Assembly (NCBI RefSeq): GCF_001435235.1 | Contig: NZ_AZGB01000015.1 | Coordinates: forward strand, 5,117-69,116 | DNA length: 64,000 nt | Reading direction: 5' to 3' | Source: Liquorilactobacillus ghanensis DSM 18630 | GTDB taxonomy: Bacteria > Bacillota > Bacilli > Lactobacillales > Lactobacillaceae | Shown: positions 16,881 to 25,156 of the stretch, one piece after another | How positions within the stretch are numbered: position 1 is the first letter of the stretch | Layout of the letters: every line of letters starts with the position of its first letter | Position numbers and translations under genes: made by a program | The notes under the pieces: model-generated | What the model saw: the letters and a program-made list of their open reading frames with translations, nothing else | Databases searched by the model: none | Told to the model about the DNA's origin: nothing

Positions 16881-17065
16881 GTAGTCCTCCTATGTTGCAT
16901 AAATAAATAAAATACAAGAATAGCGAATCCTATTCCAGCTAGAATACCACTGATCAAAGCCTGTTTGGTTAAGAAGAGAAATAGCATCCCCGCTATGAGT
17001 AATATTCCACCTATACCTAAACCTAGCTTTCTATTTATTATTAATTTTTTATTTTTTACACCCAT
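16868..17065 (-). CDS. small two-helix membrane protein
   Basis: About 65 residues from the ATG at 17065 (MGVKNKKLIINRK), with helices LGLGIGGILLIAGMLFLF and ALISGILAGIGFAILVFYLF and a basic tail. The frame extends upstream to 17098 into the IS3 remnant, but that part is unlikely to be native. The ribosome site is weak, so the original 5' end may have been replaced by the IS. Coupled to the TPR gene. Confidence 0.55.
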   Translation of the reverse strand: MGVKNKKLIINRKLGLGIGGILLIAGMLFLFLTKQALISGILAGIGFAILVFYLFMQHRRTTWRK

Positions 17066-17086
17066 TTTTATTTTAAAAGAGCTTAA

Positions 17087-17368
17087 TTGAAACAACACCG
17101 CTATCCGGCACTCTTACAGTAAACGTGGCTATCCGTATGACAATTCTGTGGTGGAATCACTTCATGCCAGCTTTAAGAAAGAGGAGGTTTACCAATGGGC
17201 TTGCAAAGACTACCACGAAGCCAATTCGGCTCAGTTTAGTTACATTGAGGGATTTTATAATTCTCGGCGGATCATTAGTGCTGATGGCTATTTAACTCCA
17301 GATAAAAAGGAACAATTAGTCAGTTAGAAATCCTACATAATCGTGTCTAAAATCTTGACTCAAATCCA
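17087..17368 (+). mobile_element. IS3-family element 3' end
   Basis: The region shared with the left-edge copy, including 41 bp past the stop (TGTCTAAAATCTTGACTCA), ends at about 17368. Same orientation as the first copy, 17.1 kb away. Confidence 0.75.
17100..17327 (+). pseudogene. IS3-family transposase remnant, second copy
   Basis: Nearly the same sequence as 24-257 (76 codons to the stop), but one extra C at about 17099 (CAACACCGC versus CAACACGC) shifts the frame against its upstream codons, and several substitutions occur (QWACKDYHEANSAQ). Everything upstream of 17087 is unrelated, so this is a dead end-fragment. Confidence 0.85.
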
Positions 17369-17565
17369 GATTTCTCTACGCTTTCCCAAGTATTCCTGCA
17401 TTCCAGAATCCTCCTTTAGTAAAGTATCTAGTAAAATGTGGTAGTAGTTACCTAATTTAATCAGACTAGAAATTGTTTGTCTAGTAATAAAGAAATCATA
17501 GCCACTTATATCTGAGTTAAATCTATTTCTATTCCTGCATTTTTAAGACGATCACCAAATTTCAT
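17369..17565 (-). pseudogene. short gene cut by the IS remnant and frameshifted
   Basis: Starts well: AGGAGGGTATTT then ATG (MKFGDRLKNAGIEIDL), but runs into a stop after 19 codons. The next frame continues with protein-like sequence (DISGYDFFITRQTISSLIK, then YYHILLDTLLKEDSGMQEYL) until the IS end. The family is not recognised. Confidence 0.45.
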
Positions 17566-17703
17566 AAATACCCTCCTGATTTTAAAATAATTGTGCCTAT
17601 AAAATATGAAAAGAACACCAAAACCACCGATTGAGTACGCTAGTATGTTTTTGAACTGTTGATAATATTAATCAAATTATAGAAATAAGCCGATTTATGC
17701 CAC

Positions 17704-17885
17704 ATTATAATAATAAATAGCGTTATAATAGATAAAAAATAGTATGTGTTACGTTCTGTTATGATTGGCAAAAATGTCTTGTGGAGGACGTTATGAAAAA
17801 AAGGTTGTGGATTATCGGTATCGTTATGCTGGTTATTGGTGGAATAGGAGTGAAACACCATATTGATCAAGTCAAACTACATGAT
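17704..17885 (+). repeat. DUF1310-gene leader, copy 2
   Basis: Matches 6976-7155: promoter-like AGCGTTATAATAG, the ribosome site and first 30 codons of the DUF1310-like gene. Confidence 0.85.
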
Positions 17886-18167
17886 GAGATGATAAAAATT
17901 GTTAAGAGTGATAAAGCTAAGAAATTATTTGAAGAAGATTTGCGAACTTTAGACACTAAAGCCCTAACTCCTCAAGGCATCATAAAGACTTACACAATTG
18001 ACTATAATAGCGTTAAACATAATCCTATGGGAGGGATTATGGTCGTTTTAAAAATAAATAACGATCCCCAATTATATGTTAATGTTGATCTGGATAAAGA
18101 CACTGGGCAACTAGAAGTCGGTGGTGACGCCATTTCAGTAAAACTTGATAAACGATTAGAAAAATAG
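17793..18167 (+). CDS. DUF1310 family protein
   Basis: A 124-residue protein with an N-terminal membrane anchor (WIIGIVMLVIGGIGV) and an extracytoplasmic domain containing LDTKALTPQGIIKTYTIDY and HNPMGGIMVVLKINNDPQLY, the conserved core of DUF1310 proteins of lactobacilli, streptococci and Listeria. ATG at 17793 follows GTGGAGGACGTT. The role of the family is unknown. The 5' part of the gene is duplicated at 7063. Confidence 0.78.
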   Translation: MKKRLWIIGIVMLVIGGIGVKHHIDQVKLHDEMIKIVKSDKAKKLFEEDLRTLDTKALTPQGIIKTYTIDYNSVKHNPMGGIMVVLKINNDPQLYVNVDLDKDTGQLEVGGDAISVKLDKRLEK

Positions 18168-18339
18168 GATCATGGAATATTCTGTGTAAAGTGATGAAGA
18201 TCCATCTTCTTAATACTTAGACGTTAATAACTGATAGATCTTTATGGCCGCTTTATATACTTTACCAAGGACATACTTACCTGAAAATACCTTTTTTAGT
18301 GGAACACAGCAGGCTAATATAAACAATCGGAGGAATATC

Positions 18340-18831
18340 ATGCAAGTAACCACAAGAATTACAACCGAAGAATATGAAAATTTCTTGAAATGGGCACAAA
18401 AAAGAGGAAAGCGATGGAAGATTAATAAATTTTGCTGGGTGATGGTGGCTGCTATCACTGTTTTAATATTGTTTGCAGAAGTTAAGTCTTTTAATCTTGA
18501 AGGCTTGATTGCACCGTGTGTCCTTATCTTCATGACAATTACTCCGTATTTTATGCCTAAATATAAAGCCAGACACTTTTTAAAACGAAATCCTCAAATT
18601 ACGCAAGTGCAGACATTGATCATTGACGAATCTGGTATCGAGAGTAGTAGTGAGTCTAGGCAAGGAAAATTAAATTGGAGTGCATTTATGGGATATTCTG
18701 AGCTCTCAGATATTTTTATTTTGATGACGAGTACAACGACTGCACTGTTAATTCCGAAAAAAGATTTGAGTTTCGAGCAGATAAAGATGATACGTAAACT
18801 AATAAGCCAAGCTATGATAACTAAATATTAG
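18340..18831 (+). CDS. YcxB-like membrane protein
   Basis: A 163-residue protein: a short N-terminal segment starting with strands (VTTRITTEEYENF), two helices (FCWVMVAAITVLILF and LIAPCVLIFMTITPYFM) and a C-terminal YcxB-like domain (LIIDESGIESSS, then LNWSAFMGY and TTALLIPKK), a PH-like fold. ATG at 18340 follows CGGAGGAATATC; the longer frame from 18244 lacks a ribosome site. Function unknown; the next gene carries a similar C-terminal motif (DESGITYRRH), so the two may be distant relatives. Confidence 0.75.
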   Translation: MQVTTRITTEEYENFLKWAQKRGKRWKINKFCWVMVAAITVLILFAEVKSFNLEGLIAPCVLIFMTITPYFMPKYKARHFLKRNPQITQVQTLIIDESGIESSSESRQGKLNWSAFMGYSELSDIFILMTSTTTALLIPKKDLSFEQIKMIRKLISQAMITKY

Positions 18832-19057
18832 CCTGGATCAATGGCATCAACTATATATGAGTACACCAATGAACTCGATTAACTACATGTTACCGACAAA
18901 TCGCTGCCTGAAACGATCTTTAATACGGCTCATATCAATCATGTTCAAATTTTTGATTAAACGATTCGATTACCATAACTGCAATCTAGGCACTCTTTAG
19001 TAAAATTTACACCGGAGCTCTTACTAAAGTTCAATTCTAGAAATGAGGGAGTAAAGG
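18832..19057 (+). other. spacer with possible coding remnant
   Basis: No intact gene. One plus-strand frame from 18841 reads MASTIYEYTNELD, a stop, then VTDKSLPETIFNTAHINHVQ, which could be a decayed short gene. Unrecognised. Confidence 0.25.
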
Positions 19058-20079
19058 ATGCCGAAAACAACAAAAGAAACAATTAGAAATCTACCAATTA
19101 ATCGATTTTTAGCCATTTATACGTTCGTTTTAGCTGTTCTCGTTCCAGCTATTGTTCTGCCGTCATTTATCATCGGTGGCAACAAATTTGACGTTGCTAT
19201 CTTGTCTATGATACCGATAGGAATTTTTGGCGTACTTCTCAGTATTATTGCACTGAGGTCTTCTCGCCAACATCACTTGCAGATCACTGGCCATGTGCTG
19301 GCGTTAATTGGAACAATTATGGTTTCAACCTGTGCGTTGATGATTCTTTTCTTCATAGTGACGCCAATATTATTATGGGCAAGCTGGATGTTGCTGCGAC
19401 CTAACAAGGATGACTCGACAGGACAAGGTTACGCCTCAGAAAAAAAGAAACTTCAACAATTGTCAAATAGTAATCTCGAACAGATAAAGTTACCACTTCA
19501 ATTTTACTTTAATACCGACTTCATTTTAAAACTCATTCCCATTGTTTCTTTGGTCACCATTATTACTTATGGAATCATTATTCTCAATAATCATGGAAAA
19601 ATGCTGCCGGGATCGATTGCACCAATGCTTTTTTCCATGATTGTAATACTGGTGCTTTTTTCCGTGATTGATCTCGTAATTTGGCTTATTTGGAAACAGC
19701 TTGCGCAGCCTATTATAACGTTAGATGAATCCGGGATCACTTACCGGCGACATCATCGTCTCACTTCGGTATCATGGAATGATATCAGTGACTTAGCACT
19801 TGTATCCGTGCCAAACGGTCAATATGAAATGATTTGTTTGTTTTTGCTAAAAACCCTGAAAAGTATCTCGGTAATCAACAGAATATTTCATTCAAAAGAG
19901 CAAAACTCAAACGTGCTTGGCAGGGAATCCAGCCAGAATACTTTCAAAATGAATTTGAAGGCGTCGTTCAGATCATTCCACTAAATCGTTTGGGAATTGA
20001 TCCGCAGGCACTTTTACTCCTTGTGACAACGATTAACAAAAAAATGAAAGCTGCTGACAAAGAACATACGCCTAACTGA
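19058..20079 (+). pseudogene. membrane protein with PH-like C-terminal domain, frameshifted
   Basis: The first frame gives five or six helices and then DESGITYRRHHRLTSVSWND, a PH-like domain start. At about 19837-19840 the sense frame moves: the rest (FAKNPEKYLGNQQNISFKRA ... INKKMKAADKE) continues in another frame to 20079, as if one base were missing in GTTTGTTTTTGC. Translated as written the protein ends with a meaningless tail at 19984. The repaired protein would be about 340 residues. The start follows ATGAGGGAG. Confidence 0.7.
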
Positions 20080-20197
20080 TCTCACGAAGAGGCAGATTGC
20101 CAGAATGTTGGGGATTGCGCCTGTAACGTTATATCGAATTGAAAAGTATTATGCAGAGGGAAAATTTAAATATCAAATTTCACCAAAAGATTTATAG
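20075..20197 (+). repeat. recombinase-like HTH tail, copy 1
   Basis: Encodes TDLTKRQIARMLGIAPVTLY and ends SPKDL at a stop at 20195. The sequence reads as the C-terminal helix-turn-helix of a serine recombinase (resolvase/invertase type). No catalytic domain precedes it: it is joined directly to the end of the frameshifted gene. Copies at 21421 and 23279. Confidence 0.65.
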
Positions 20198-20284
20198 ACC
20201 CCATACTATGACATGAATAACATCTTAAATGTTATTTTTCAAGAGAGTCTTTAATTATTTTAATATAGTTTTTCCTTTGTTCAA

Positions 20285-20635
20285 TTATCGAATCATTGTC
20301 ATGTTTTTTCTTTCTCTAATTAATTGTTTTTGTTTCAAATACTGAGCTAAGGAACGCAATTCTTTGATGCTAAGCCGATCTAAATCGGGCATTGGATGGT
20401 TACTAAAATAATGATCCCACTTTTGTTTATTAAGTTTATACGAGATAATTATATAAACAATTATCGTCCCTAAGCCAACAAAAATTGAGAACCCAGCAAT
20501 TGAAAAATACGCAATCGTAATAAACTGTGTCGATAAATTACTATATTCATTGAAGTACTCAGCTAAGCTTATTCCTAAGATCAGAGTAACTGCAGTACTA
20601 AAAAACAAAATCTTTTTGGTATCAAGAAGTCTCAT
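20285..20635 (-). CDS. small membrane protein with SHOCT-like tail
   Basis: About 116 residues from the ATG at 20635 (after AGAGGTGGACAAATTC). Two helices (ILFFSTAVTLILGISLAEYF and ITIAYFSIAGFSIFVGLGTI, extending to VYIIISY) are followed by a charged tail whose end, LSIKELRSLAQYLKQKQLI, resembles a short oligomerisation motif. Function unknown. Its 3' end lies 88 bp from recombinase tail copy 1. Confidence 0.6.
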   Translation of the reverse strand: MRLLDTKKILFFSTAVTLILGISLAEYFNEYSNLSTQFITIAYFSIAGFSIFVGLGTIIVYIIISYKLNKQKWDHYFSNHPMPDLDRLSIKELRSLAQYLKQKQLIRERKNMTMIR

Positions 20636-20762
20636 GAATTTGTCCACCTCTAAATTACATATTAGCAAAGTTTTAAAATGAAAAAAATGACAAGATTGAA
20701 TTCCGATGGAGACAACCTGCCAGAATACTAAAAATAGTATATTGTTTTCTTTTTGAACTCTA

Positions 20763-21215
20763 TCAATAAAAGTATGCCAATATTATATTACTAAGAAGAA
20801 AAACAGCACTTATAATTGTTAACAGCCTTCCACTGATTGCTTCGGTAATCATTTTTTTCGTCCTAACTGTTTTAAATATGGTTAATTCCCAATTATATTT
20901 AACTAGTCCCAACAACTGAATGATACAAAAAACCACTAACGCTACCGTAAAAAGTATCAAATAAAGTTGCTTATTATTTAAAAACAGCACTATTCCAACA
21001 AATAAAATTCCCATAAGCAAATATAACACCAGTATTAATTTAATAACTACAAGATATGCTGGTTTAACTTTTTTGGCAATTTTGACTAAAGAGCGCCCAT
21101 CTTTGGGTTCTGCATCCAAACTCATCAATGACTGCTCTCGTTCTTGATGATAAGAGTTTTTAGCAAGCAATTGCCCAATTAAAATTAGTACAACACTTAT
21201 TATAACTTCCCACAT
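20763..21215 (-). CDS. four-helix membrane protein
   Basis: A 150-residue protein: N-terminal helix (WEVIISVVLILIGQLLA), a charged cytoplasmic loop (residues 20-50), then three helices (VVIKLILVLYLLMGILFVGI, LYLILFTVALVVFCIIQLLG, LLTIISAVFLLSNIILAYF). The topology matches the protein at 21569 and, more loosely, those at 25183 and 25905. Function unknown. The ribosome site (ATAGGG) is weak. Confidence 0.6.
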   Translation of the reverse strand: MWEVIISVVLILIGQLLAKNSYHQEREQSLMSLDAEPKDGRSLVKIAKKVKPAYLVVIKLILVLYLLMGILFVGIVLFLNNKQLYLILFTVALVVFCIIQLLGLVKYNWELTIFKTVRTKKMITEAISGRLLTIISAVFLLSNIILAYFY

Positions 21216-21420
21216 AAACGACCCTATCCATTTCTCAATATATCTACCCTTAATTTAATTGAATATTATTATACCATTTAGTTATTAAACTTACTTTGTT
21301 CGTAACTCCTATAAAGTTTAAATTGCAATTAATTATAATAATATACCTTCTATAATATCCACAGCTGTTGCTGCTCCCAACTCCCCTAACCGCCAAAAAC
21401 GTTATATTTATAAAGAAGCT

Positions 21421-21550
21421 TGTAAGCTATTAGATCAAAAAAACTGGCAAAACTTATCTCATGAAGAGACAGATTGCCAGAATGTTGGGGATTGTACCTG
21501 TTACTTTATGTCGGATTGAAAAATATCATGCAGAGGGAAAAGCAAATTAA
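21421..21550 (+). repeat. recombinase-like HTH tail, copy 2
   Basis: Encodes KRQIARMLGIVPVTLCRIEK and ends at a stop at 21548. It starts with TGTAAGCTATTAGA, shared with copy 3. It lies 18 bp from the 3' end of the next minus-strand gene. Confidence 0.65.
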
Positions 21551-21568
21551 TCTTTCAACAGCAATTGT

Positions 21569-22033
21569 CTAATTAATATAAGAAGCTGCTACAGCAATTG
21601 CCATTGATAAAAACCCAATTGAGATAATGATGTTACCATAATTTAGAAGTTTTCGTGTATTAGATTCAATTAAAAAAGAAGAGTATTTTAAACTTAAATT
21701 GTATTTCAATAAAAAGACTAGTTGATTAACTGCTGCTATTAAAAAAACTATTCCACCTGTCAAAATACATAGCTCATTGTTTTCACAAAAAAGCACTATT
21801 GTAGTAACCATTAAAATTAATTCTAGAAAGCAGCCAATTATAAATAAAAATAGAATTTTTTTATACATAACATTTTTCTCATTAGCAATTAGTCCCATTT
21901 TTTTGGTATCTGATCTGGTTTTTTCATGCCCAAATTGCTTCATAAAAATTCGATTTTCTTTTTGTCGTCCCCTATAAGTTAAAAATCTACCTCCAAAAAT
22001 AAGTAGGACTCCTAAAATTAAAAAAAAGTACAT
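21569..22033 (-). CDS. four-helix membrane protein, paralogue of 20763 gene
   Basis: A 154-residue protein: helix 1 (YFFLILGVLLIFGGRFL), charged loop with KTRSDTKKMGLIANEK, two central helices (ILFLFIIGCFLELILMVTTI and LCILTGGIVFLIAAVNQLVF), LLKYNLSLKYSSF, and a last helix (GNIIISIGFLSMAIAVAASY). The order and the L.KYN motif match the 20763 protein. ATG preceded by GGAG at nine bases. Function unknown. Confidence 0.6.
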   Translation of the reverse strand: MYFFLILGVLLIFGGRFLTYRGRQKENRIFMKQFGHEKTRSDTKKMGLIANEKNVMYKKILFLFIIGCFLELILMVTTIVLFCENNELCILTGGIVFLIAAVNQLVFLLKYNLSLKYSSFLIESNTRKLLNYGNIIISIGFLSMAIAVAASYIN

Positions 22034-22385
22034 GTATTTTCGTCTCCATTTTTATAAAGTATGTTTACACTTTCCTATTGTAAGCTTTTATCAAGAAACA
22101 ATCTCATAAAGTTCTTCATATAGTAGTAATTGCCGCTGTAGCTATATCGTCAGTAGGACTACAAAATATCACTACACTCATAACTATAGTTATCGCAGCA
22201 TGGGCTTTCACATAAGCAAAAAATTGTAATTGACTTAATTTATAAAAAGTATGTACTTCTCAGAAGGAATATAACGATGACGCTGCTGTACGAAGTAAAA
22301 CAGCTGTCTCAAGTTTTATGCTAACTCCAATTTATCTATTTACAGAAAAATAAGTAGCATTGCGACTGGAACAACAAAACAACCT
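22034..22385. other. gene-free stretch
   Basis: No intact gene. A plus-strand frame at about 22100-22215 encodes a hydrophobic stretch (VLHIVVIAAVAISSVGLQ) and stops, probably the tail of a lost membrane protein. Confidence 0.3.
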
Positions 22386-22423
22386 AAAAAGCTGAGAAAA
22401 GCTCATTCTTTCTCAGCTTTTTT
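22386..22423. terminator. bidirectional rho-independent terminator
   Basis: AAAAAGCTGAGAAA pairs with TTTCTCAGCTTTTTT across a nine-base loop. It can end the toxin-antitoxin transcript coming from the right, about 210 bp after the toxin stop. Confidence 0.8.
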
Positions 22424-22635
22424 GGAGGTATACCTGGCATAGGCGAATGTTAGGCGGTGAAAGTCCGCTGTGGAGCATTTGATTCAACAAGCCGTGTCGC
22501 AGGTCTTAATCCCATTTTTAAGCAAGTATTATCAGATAGTATTTCGGAGTTTTCAACCAAATCGGAGCGTCACAACGCTATTCAGCAGGTAATTGTTCTC
22601 TACAATAAAACCATTATTACGCGATTGATCTTGAT

Positions 22636-22941
22636 TTAAAAGCTAACTTTCATCTGTTTAGTATTATATAGTGACCCTATCTCAATTTTTTTCTGGTTAA
22701 CCCTATAAAAGAACGCATAGCTTTTGCCTATGACTACACGATATGTTGGTTGATTAAAACCATATCGTGTTGCTACATTTTCGGCTAGGTATGGATATTG
22801 TTTCAACGCTTCTGTACTTTTATAAATACTAGAAACAAACTCGCTAATTTTATCATCTGATAGTTCAAGTTTTTGTTGCCAGTATGATATTGTAGCTTCT
22901 AATGATTTTTGAAATGATTCTGAATATCTTATTTCATACAT
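22636..22941 (-). CDS. RelE/ParE-type toxin
   Basis: A 101-residue protein (start ATG at 22941) with the RelE/ParE fold pattern: N-terminal MYEIRYSESFQKSLEATISYW, a helical hairpin, then RVVIGKSYAFFYRVNQKKIEIGSLY, the core strands. It would act as a ribosome-dependent RNase or a gyrase poison; the conserved residues visible do not settle which. The antitoxin stop and toxin start overlap as TAATG, so translation is coupled. Confidence 0.8.
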   Translation of the reverse strand: MYEIRYSESFQKSLEATISYWQQKLELSDDKISEFVSSIYKSTEALKQYPYLAENVATRYGFNQPTYRVVIGKSYAFFYRVNQKKIEIGSLYNTKQMKVSF

Positions 22942-23192
22942 TATTTGCCCCAACCATATTTCCCAAACTTTTGTTTCATAGCTTCTTCATTAATCCATTT
23001 TCCTTTTTCAAAATCCTCAAAACTTTTTTCAATCATTTCCCGATCGTGTTTGATATTTATAGATTCAAGATCTAAAATTAATTTTTGTCCTTCTTGCTTG
23101 TATTCTATTTTATCTCCTTCCTTTAAACCAAGATGTTTAGGAAAAATGCTACCAGTGGAATTTCCAATTTTACGTATTGTTAGTTCAGCCAT
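22941..23192 (-). CDS. AbrB/MazE-type antitoxin
   Basis: An 83-residue protein. Residues 1-45 form a SpoVT/AbrB swapped-hairpin DNA-binding domain (LTIRKIGNSTGSIFPKHLGL then KEGDKIEYKQEGQKLILD); the acidic/basic helical tail (EMIEKSFEDFEKGKW ... EEAMKQKFGKYGW) should bind and neutralise the toxin. Preceded by AAAGGGGTG. A perfect 16-bp palindrome overlapping the -10 box lies upstream, consistent with autorepression. Confidence 0.85.
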   Translation of the reverse strand: MAELTIRKIGNSTGSIFPKHLGLKEGDKIEYKQEGQKLILDLESINIKHDREMIEKSFEDFEKGKWINEEAMKQKFGKYGWGK

Positions 23193-23217
23193 ATTTATGC
23201 ACCCCTTTCGTTTTAAT

Positions 23218-23246
23218 ATTATAACATGTTATAACGCTGCTGCAAA
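23218..23246 (-). promoter_or_regulatory. toxin-antitoxin promoter with palindromic operator
   Basis: Minus strand: TTTGCA (23241-23246), a 17-bp spacer and TATAAT (23218-23223). The perfect palindrome TTATAACATGTTATAA (23219-23234) covers the -10 box and part of the spacer. Confidence 0.75.
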
Positions 23247-23278
23247 ATGATTAAAAACTAATAAATGTACATTTGTGG

Positions 23279-23399
23279 TGTAAGCTATTAGACCAAAAAA
23301 ATCGGCAAAGCTGATCTCACGAAGAGACAGATTGCCAGAATGTTGGGGATTGCACCGGTTACTTTATGTCGAATTGAAAAGTATCATGTAGAGGAGTAA
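23279..23399 (+). repeat. recombinase-like HTH tail, copy 3
   Basis: Encodes KKIGKADLTKRQIARMLGI continuing APVTLCRIEKYHVEE, stop at 23397. It is the third copy of the tail at 20075 and 21421, here upstream of the toxin-antitoxin operon and before a plus-strand membrane gene. Confidence 0.65.
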
Positions 23400-23462
23400 A
23401 AGTTATTTCTATAAGTTCGATTTATTTGATATACTGAATAAATAAAATAGGAGATGTTTTTA

Positions 23463-24038
23463 TTGAATATTAATCAATTAAACCTATTGTTATTAACCAT
23501 TTCCATTATTTGTACTATCATTTTTTTTATATTTTTATTTAAGCTTATTAACACGCAAAAGGCCTTAAAAAATAAAATAGCTATTTTTAACCATTTTTTA
23601 AATACATACAAAACGAATAATGATATTTCTGCTACAAAGGAATCTACAACAGTTTCATTAAAATTATATAAATCAGCAAAAAAATTGTATAATCCAATGA
23701 AACTATTATTACCAATAATTGTTGTGAACATGATTCCAGCAATCATTTTGCTTTTAACGTTTCCTGTTCACGGTCTATTAATAGATGTGCTACTTATTTT
23801 CTTTTTTAGTTGTATGATTTGCTTGACTATATATATCTTTTATTTAACAAAACATAAAGATTTTTTTAGTTTAGAAAGAAGCTTTGTAAACAGTAGTTAT
23901 CAAATAAATAATGATGTTTTTTTGTTAATTCAGAAATTTGACTACTCGATTTCCCCTCTAATTCAAAGAAAAGTCTTTACTATTTTATATGCTTTTGAAT
24001 TTCTAAATGTTTCCCTGATTTGTTTGATATGGGTCTAA
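23463..24038 (+). CDS. multi-helix membrane protein, unknown
   Basis: About 191 residues from TTG at 23463 (AGGAG nine bases upstream). Helix 1 (LLLTISIICTIIFFIFLFKL), a basic loop (residues 30-75), two helices (LLLPIIVVNMIPAIILLL and LIDVLLIFFFSCMICLTIYI), a second charged loop and a short final helix. The layout resembles the minus-strand four-helix proteins around it, with no clear family. A -10-like GATATACT lies upstream. Confidence 0.55.
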   Translation: MNINQLNLLLLTISIICTIIFFIFLFKLINTQKALKNKIAIFNHFLNTYKTNNDISATKESTTVSLKLYKSAKKLYNPMKLLLPIIVVNMIPAIILLLTFPVHGLLIDVLLIFFFSCMICLTIYIFYLTKHKDFFSLERSFVNSSYQINNDVFLLIQKFDYSISPLIQRKVFTILYAFEFLNVSLICLIWV

Positions 24039-24064
24039 ACTATTTTTTACTGCTAACTTGAGCT

Positions 24065-24414
24065 TTATGTTGTAACTATATTCAATTTCTCAAAACACTT
24101 TAAAGTAGCTTTTGCGAATTGTACGGTCTCATCTGTAAGTTCATTATAATCATTTACTGTAGAGCTGGGTACCCCTTCTGGGACAGTCACAATTTTATGG
24201 AATATTTCATCAATAATGATTTCATATTCTAACTCAATCTCGTTGCCATTATCAAGAGTGTGATTGAGGGTTGATTTAATATGCAATTCTATGCCGACAT
24301 TGCCATCTTTGACTACCGGTACAAGGCAGAACTTACCATTTTAATCTCAGAGAATAACTCGGTTAATGCATCCGTAATATCAGCACTTCTTAACACTTGC
24401 AATTTTAAATCCGT
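24065..24414 (-). pseudogene. frameshifted hypothetical protein
   Basis: The last 73 codons (24065-24286, from a TTG without ribosome site) encode an acidic soluble protein (ELEYEIIIDEIFHKIVTVPE ... FAKATLKCFEKL). Upstream sequence in another frame is also protein-like (DLKLQVLRSADITDALTELF then SEIKMVSSA) and joins near 24318. The two parts probably made one protein of about 115 residues. Not recognised. Confidence 0.45.
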
Positions 24415-24416
24415 GG

Positions 24417-24859
24417 CTATAATTCACTGGGATGTGCAAAAATTTTCAGTGGATTGTCTGGGTGTTCAGCAATATATTGTTTTCTGATTATTTGTCCCTT
24501 TTCTATTGATTTTTGCACAAAGAAAACGTACAAAACAGATAATAGCAACAAGATTCCTCCCCAAAGAGCTGCTTACTTCCCAGATTCCTCAAAAAAGCCA
24601 CGTAAGTTGTATCCTAAAAAGACTAGTAACATCAACAGACAAAATTTTGTAATGTTGAAAGCTGATCTAATAAAAGAACCCTCCATCTGAATTTTAAAAT
24701 ATACTTGTTGCTTTTTATTTTATTCTCAGTTAATTTAGCGGTTTCTTTTGTACGAAAAGTACTAATTTTTTTATTTACCTTACCGAGCTTAATTAACTGT
24801 ATTACACCGATAACCGTAAAAATAATTGCTGTTATTTCAATTAACAACTGAATAAACAT
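24417..24859 (-). pseudogene. degenerate copy of the 25183/25905 membrane protein
   Basis: The N-terminal part (helix FIQLLIEITAIIFTVIGVIQ, then KKISTFRTKETAKLTENKIK) and, in another frame, the later part (FFVQKSIEKGQIIRKQYIAE, then HPDNPLKIFAHPSEL and a stop) both align with the intact paralogues (compare FLNQKIFSDGQLIRKNYIAR). The middle helices are damaged, and the end stops at the position of YPNEL in the paralogue. Confidence 0.7.
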
Positions 24860-24872
24860 TAAAATTTTCTTT

Positions 24873-24909
24873 CAAAAAAGGCTGTAAGGTAATTTTAACC
24901 CTACAGTCT
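24873..24909 (-). terminator. leader hairpin upstream of the 24859 paralogue
   Basis: Minus strand: CTGTAGGG pairs with CCTTACAG, followed by CTTTTTT, ending about 15 bases before the start codon. Similar hairpins precede the two other paralogues. Confidence 0.65.
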
Positions 24910-25156
24910 AACACTGTCGCTAAGGTATACTCTGACAAACAAAAGGCTGGAGCATCTTGGACTCATCGAAATGAGCAAGATACTTCAGTCAATACAAAAT
25001 ACTTAAATTATTGAAACACCGCGGACACAACCGTATATACAAAGAGCTAAATCTTATTATTATACTAGACTAGTGATCAAACAAAAAAGTTGGAATAATA
25101 CCTAAAAATACATCAATAAGAAAACTAGCTCGAAATTACATTACCAATTTTTCTAG
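24910..25156. other. gene-free stretch
   Basis: No coding sequence recognised. It contains inverted words around 24937-24980 (AGCATCTTG ... CAAGATACT) that could form a weak hairpin. Confidence 0.3.

Noticed and set aside
1-17368. Composite transposon bounded by the two IS3 ends
   Set aside because: Both copies are in the same orientation and the second is a decayed 3' fragment only; no target duplications are visible.
17640-17870. Minus-strand 76-codon frame
   Set aside because: Antisense to the promoter and start of the DUF1310-like gene; composition follows the AT-rich leader.
18210-18533. Minus-strand 107-codon frame
   Set aside because: Antisense to the YcxB-like gene, which has the better start and domain match.
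22430-22640. Possible group II intron or IS end (GGCGGTGAAAGTCCGCTGTGG) and a 60-codon frame
   Set aside because: The GGTGAAAGTCCG word resembles intron or IS leaders, but I could not find domain V/VI, a reverse transcriptase or inverted ends.
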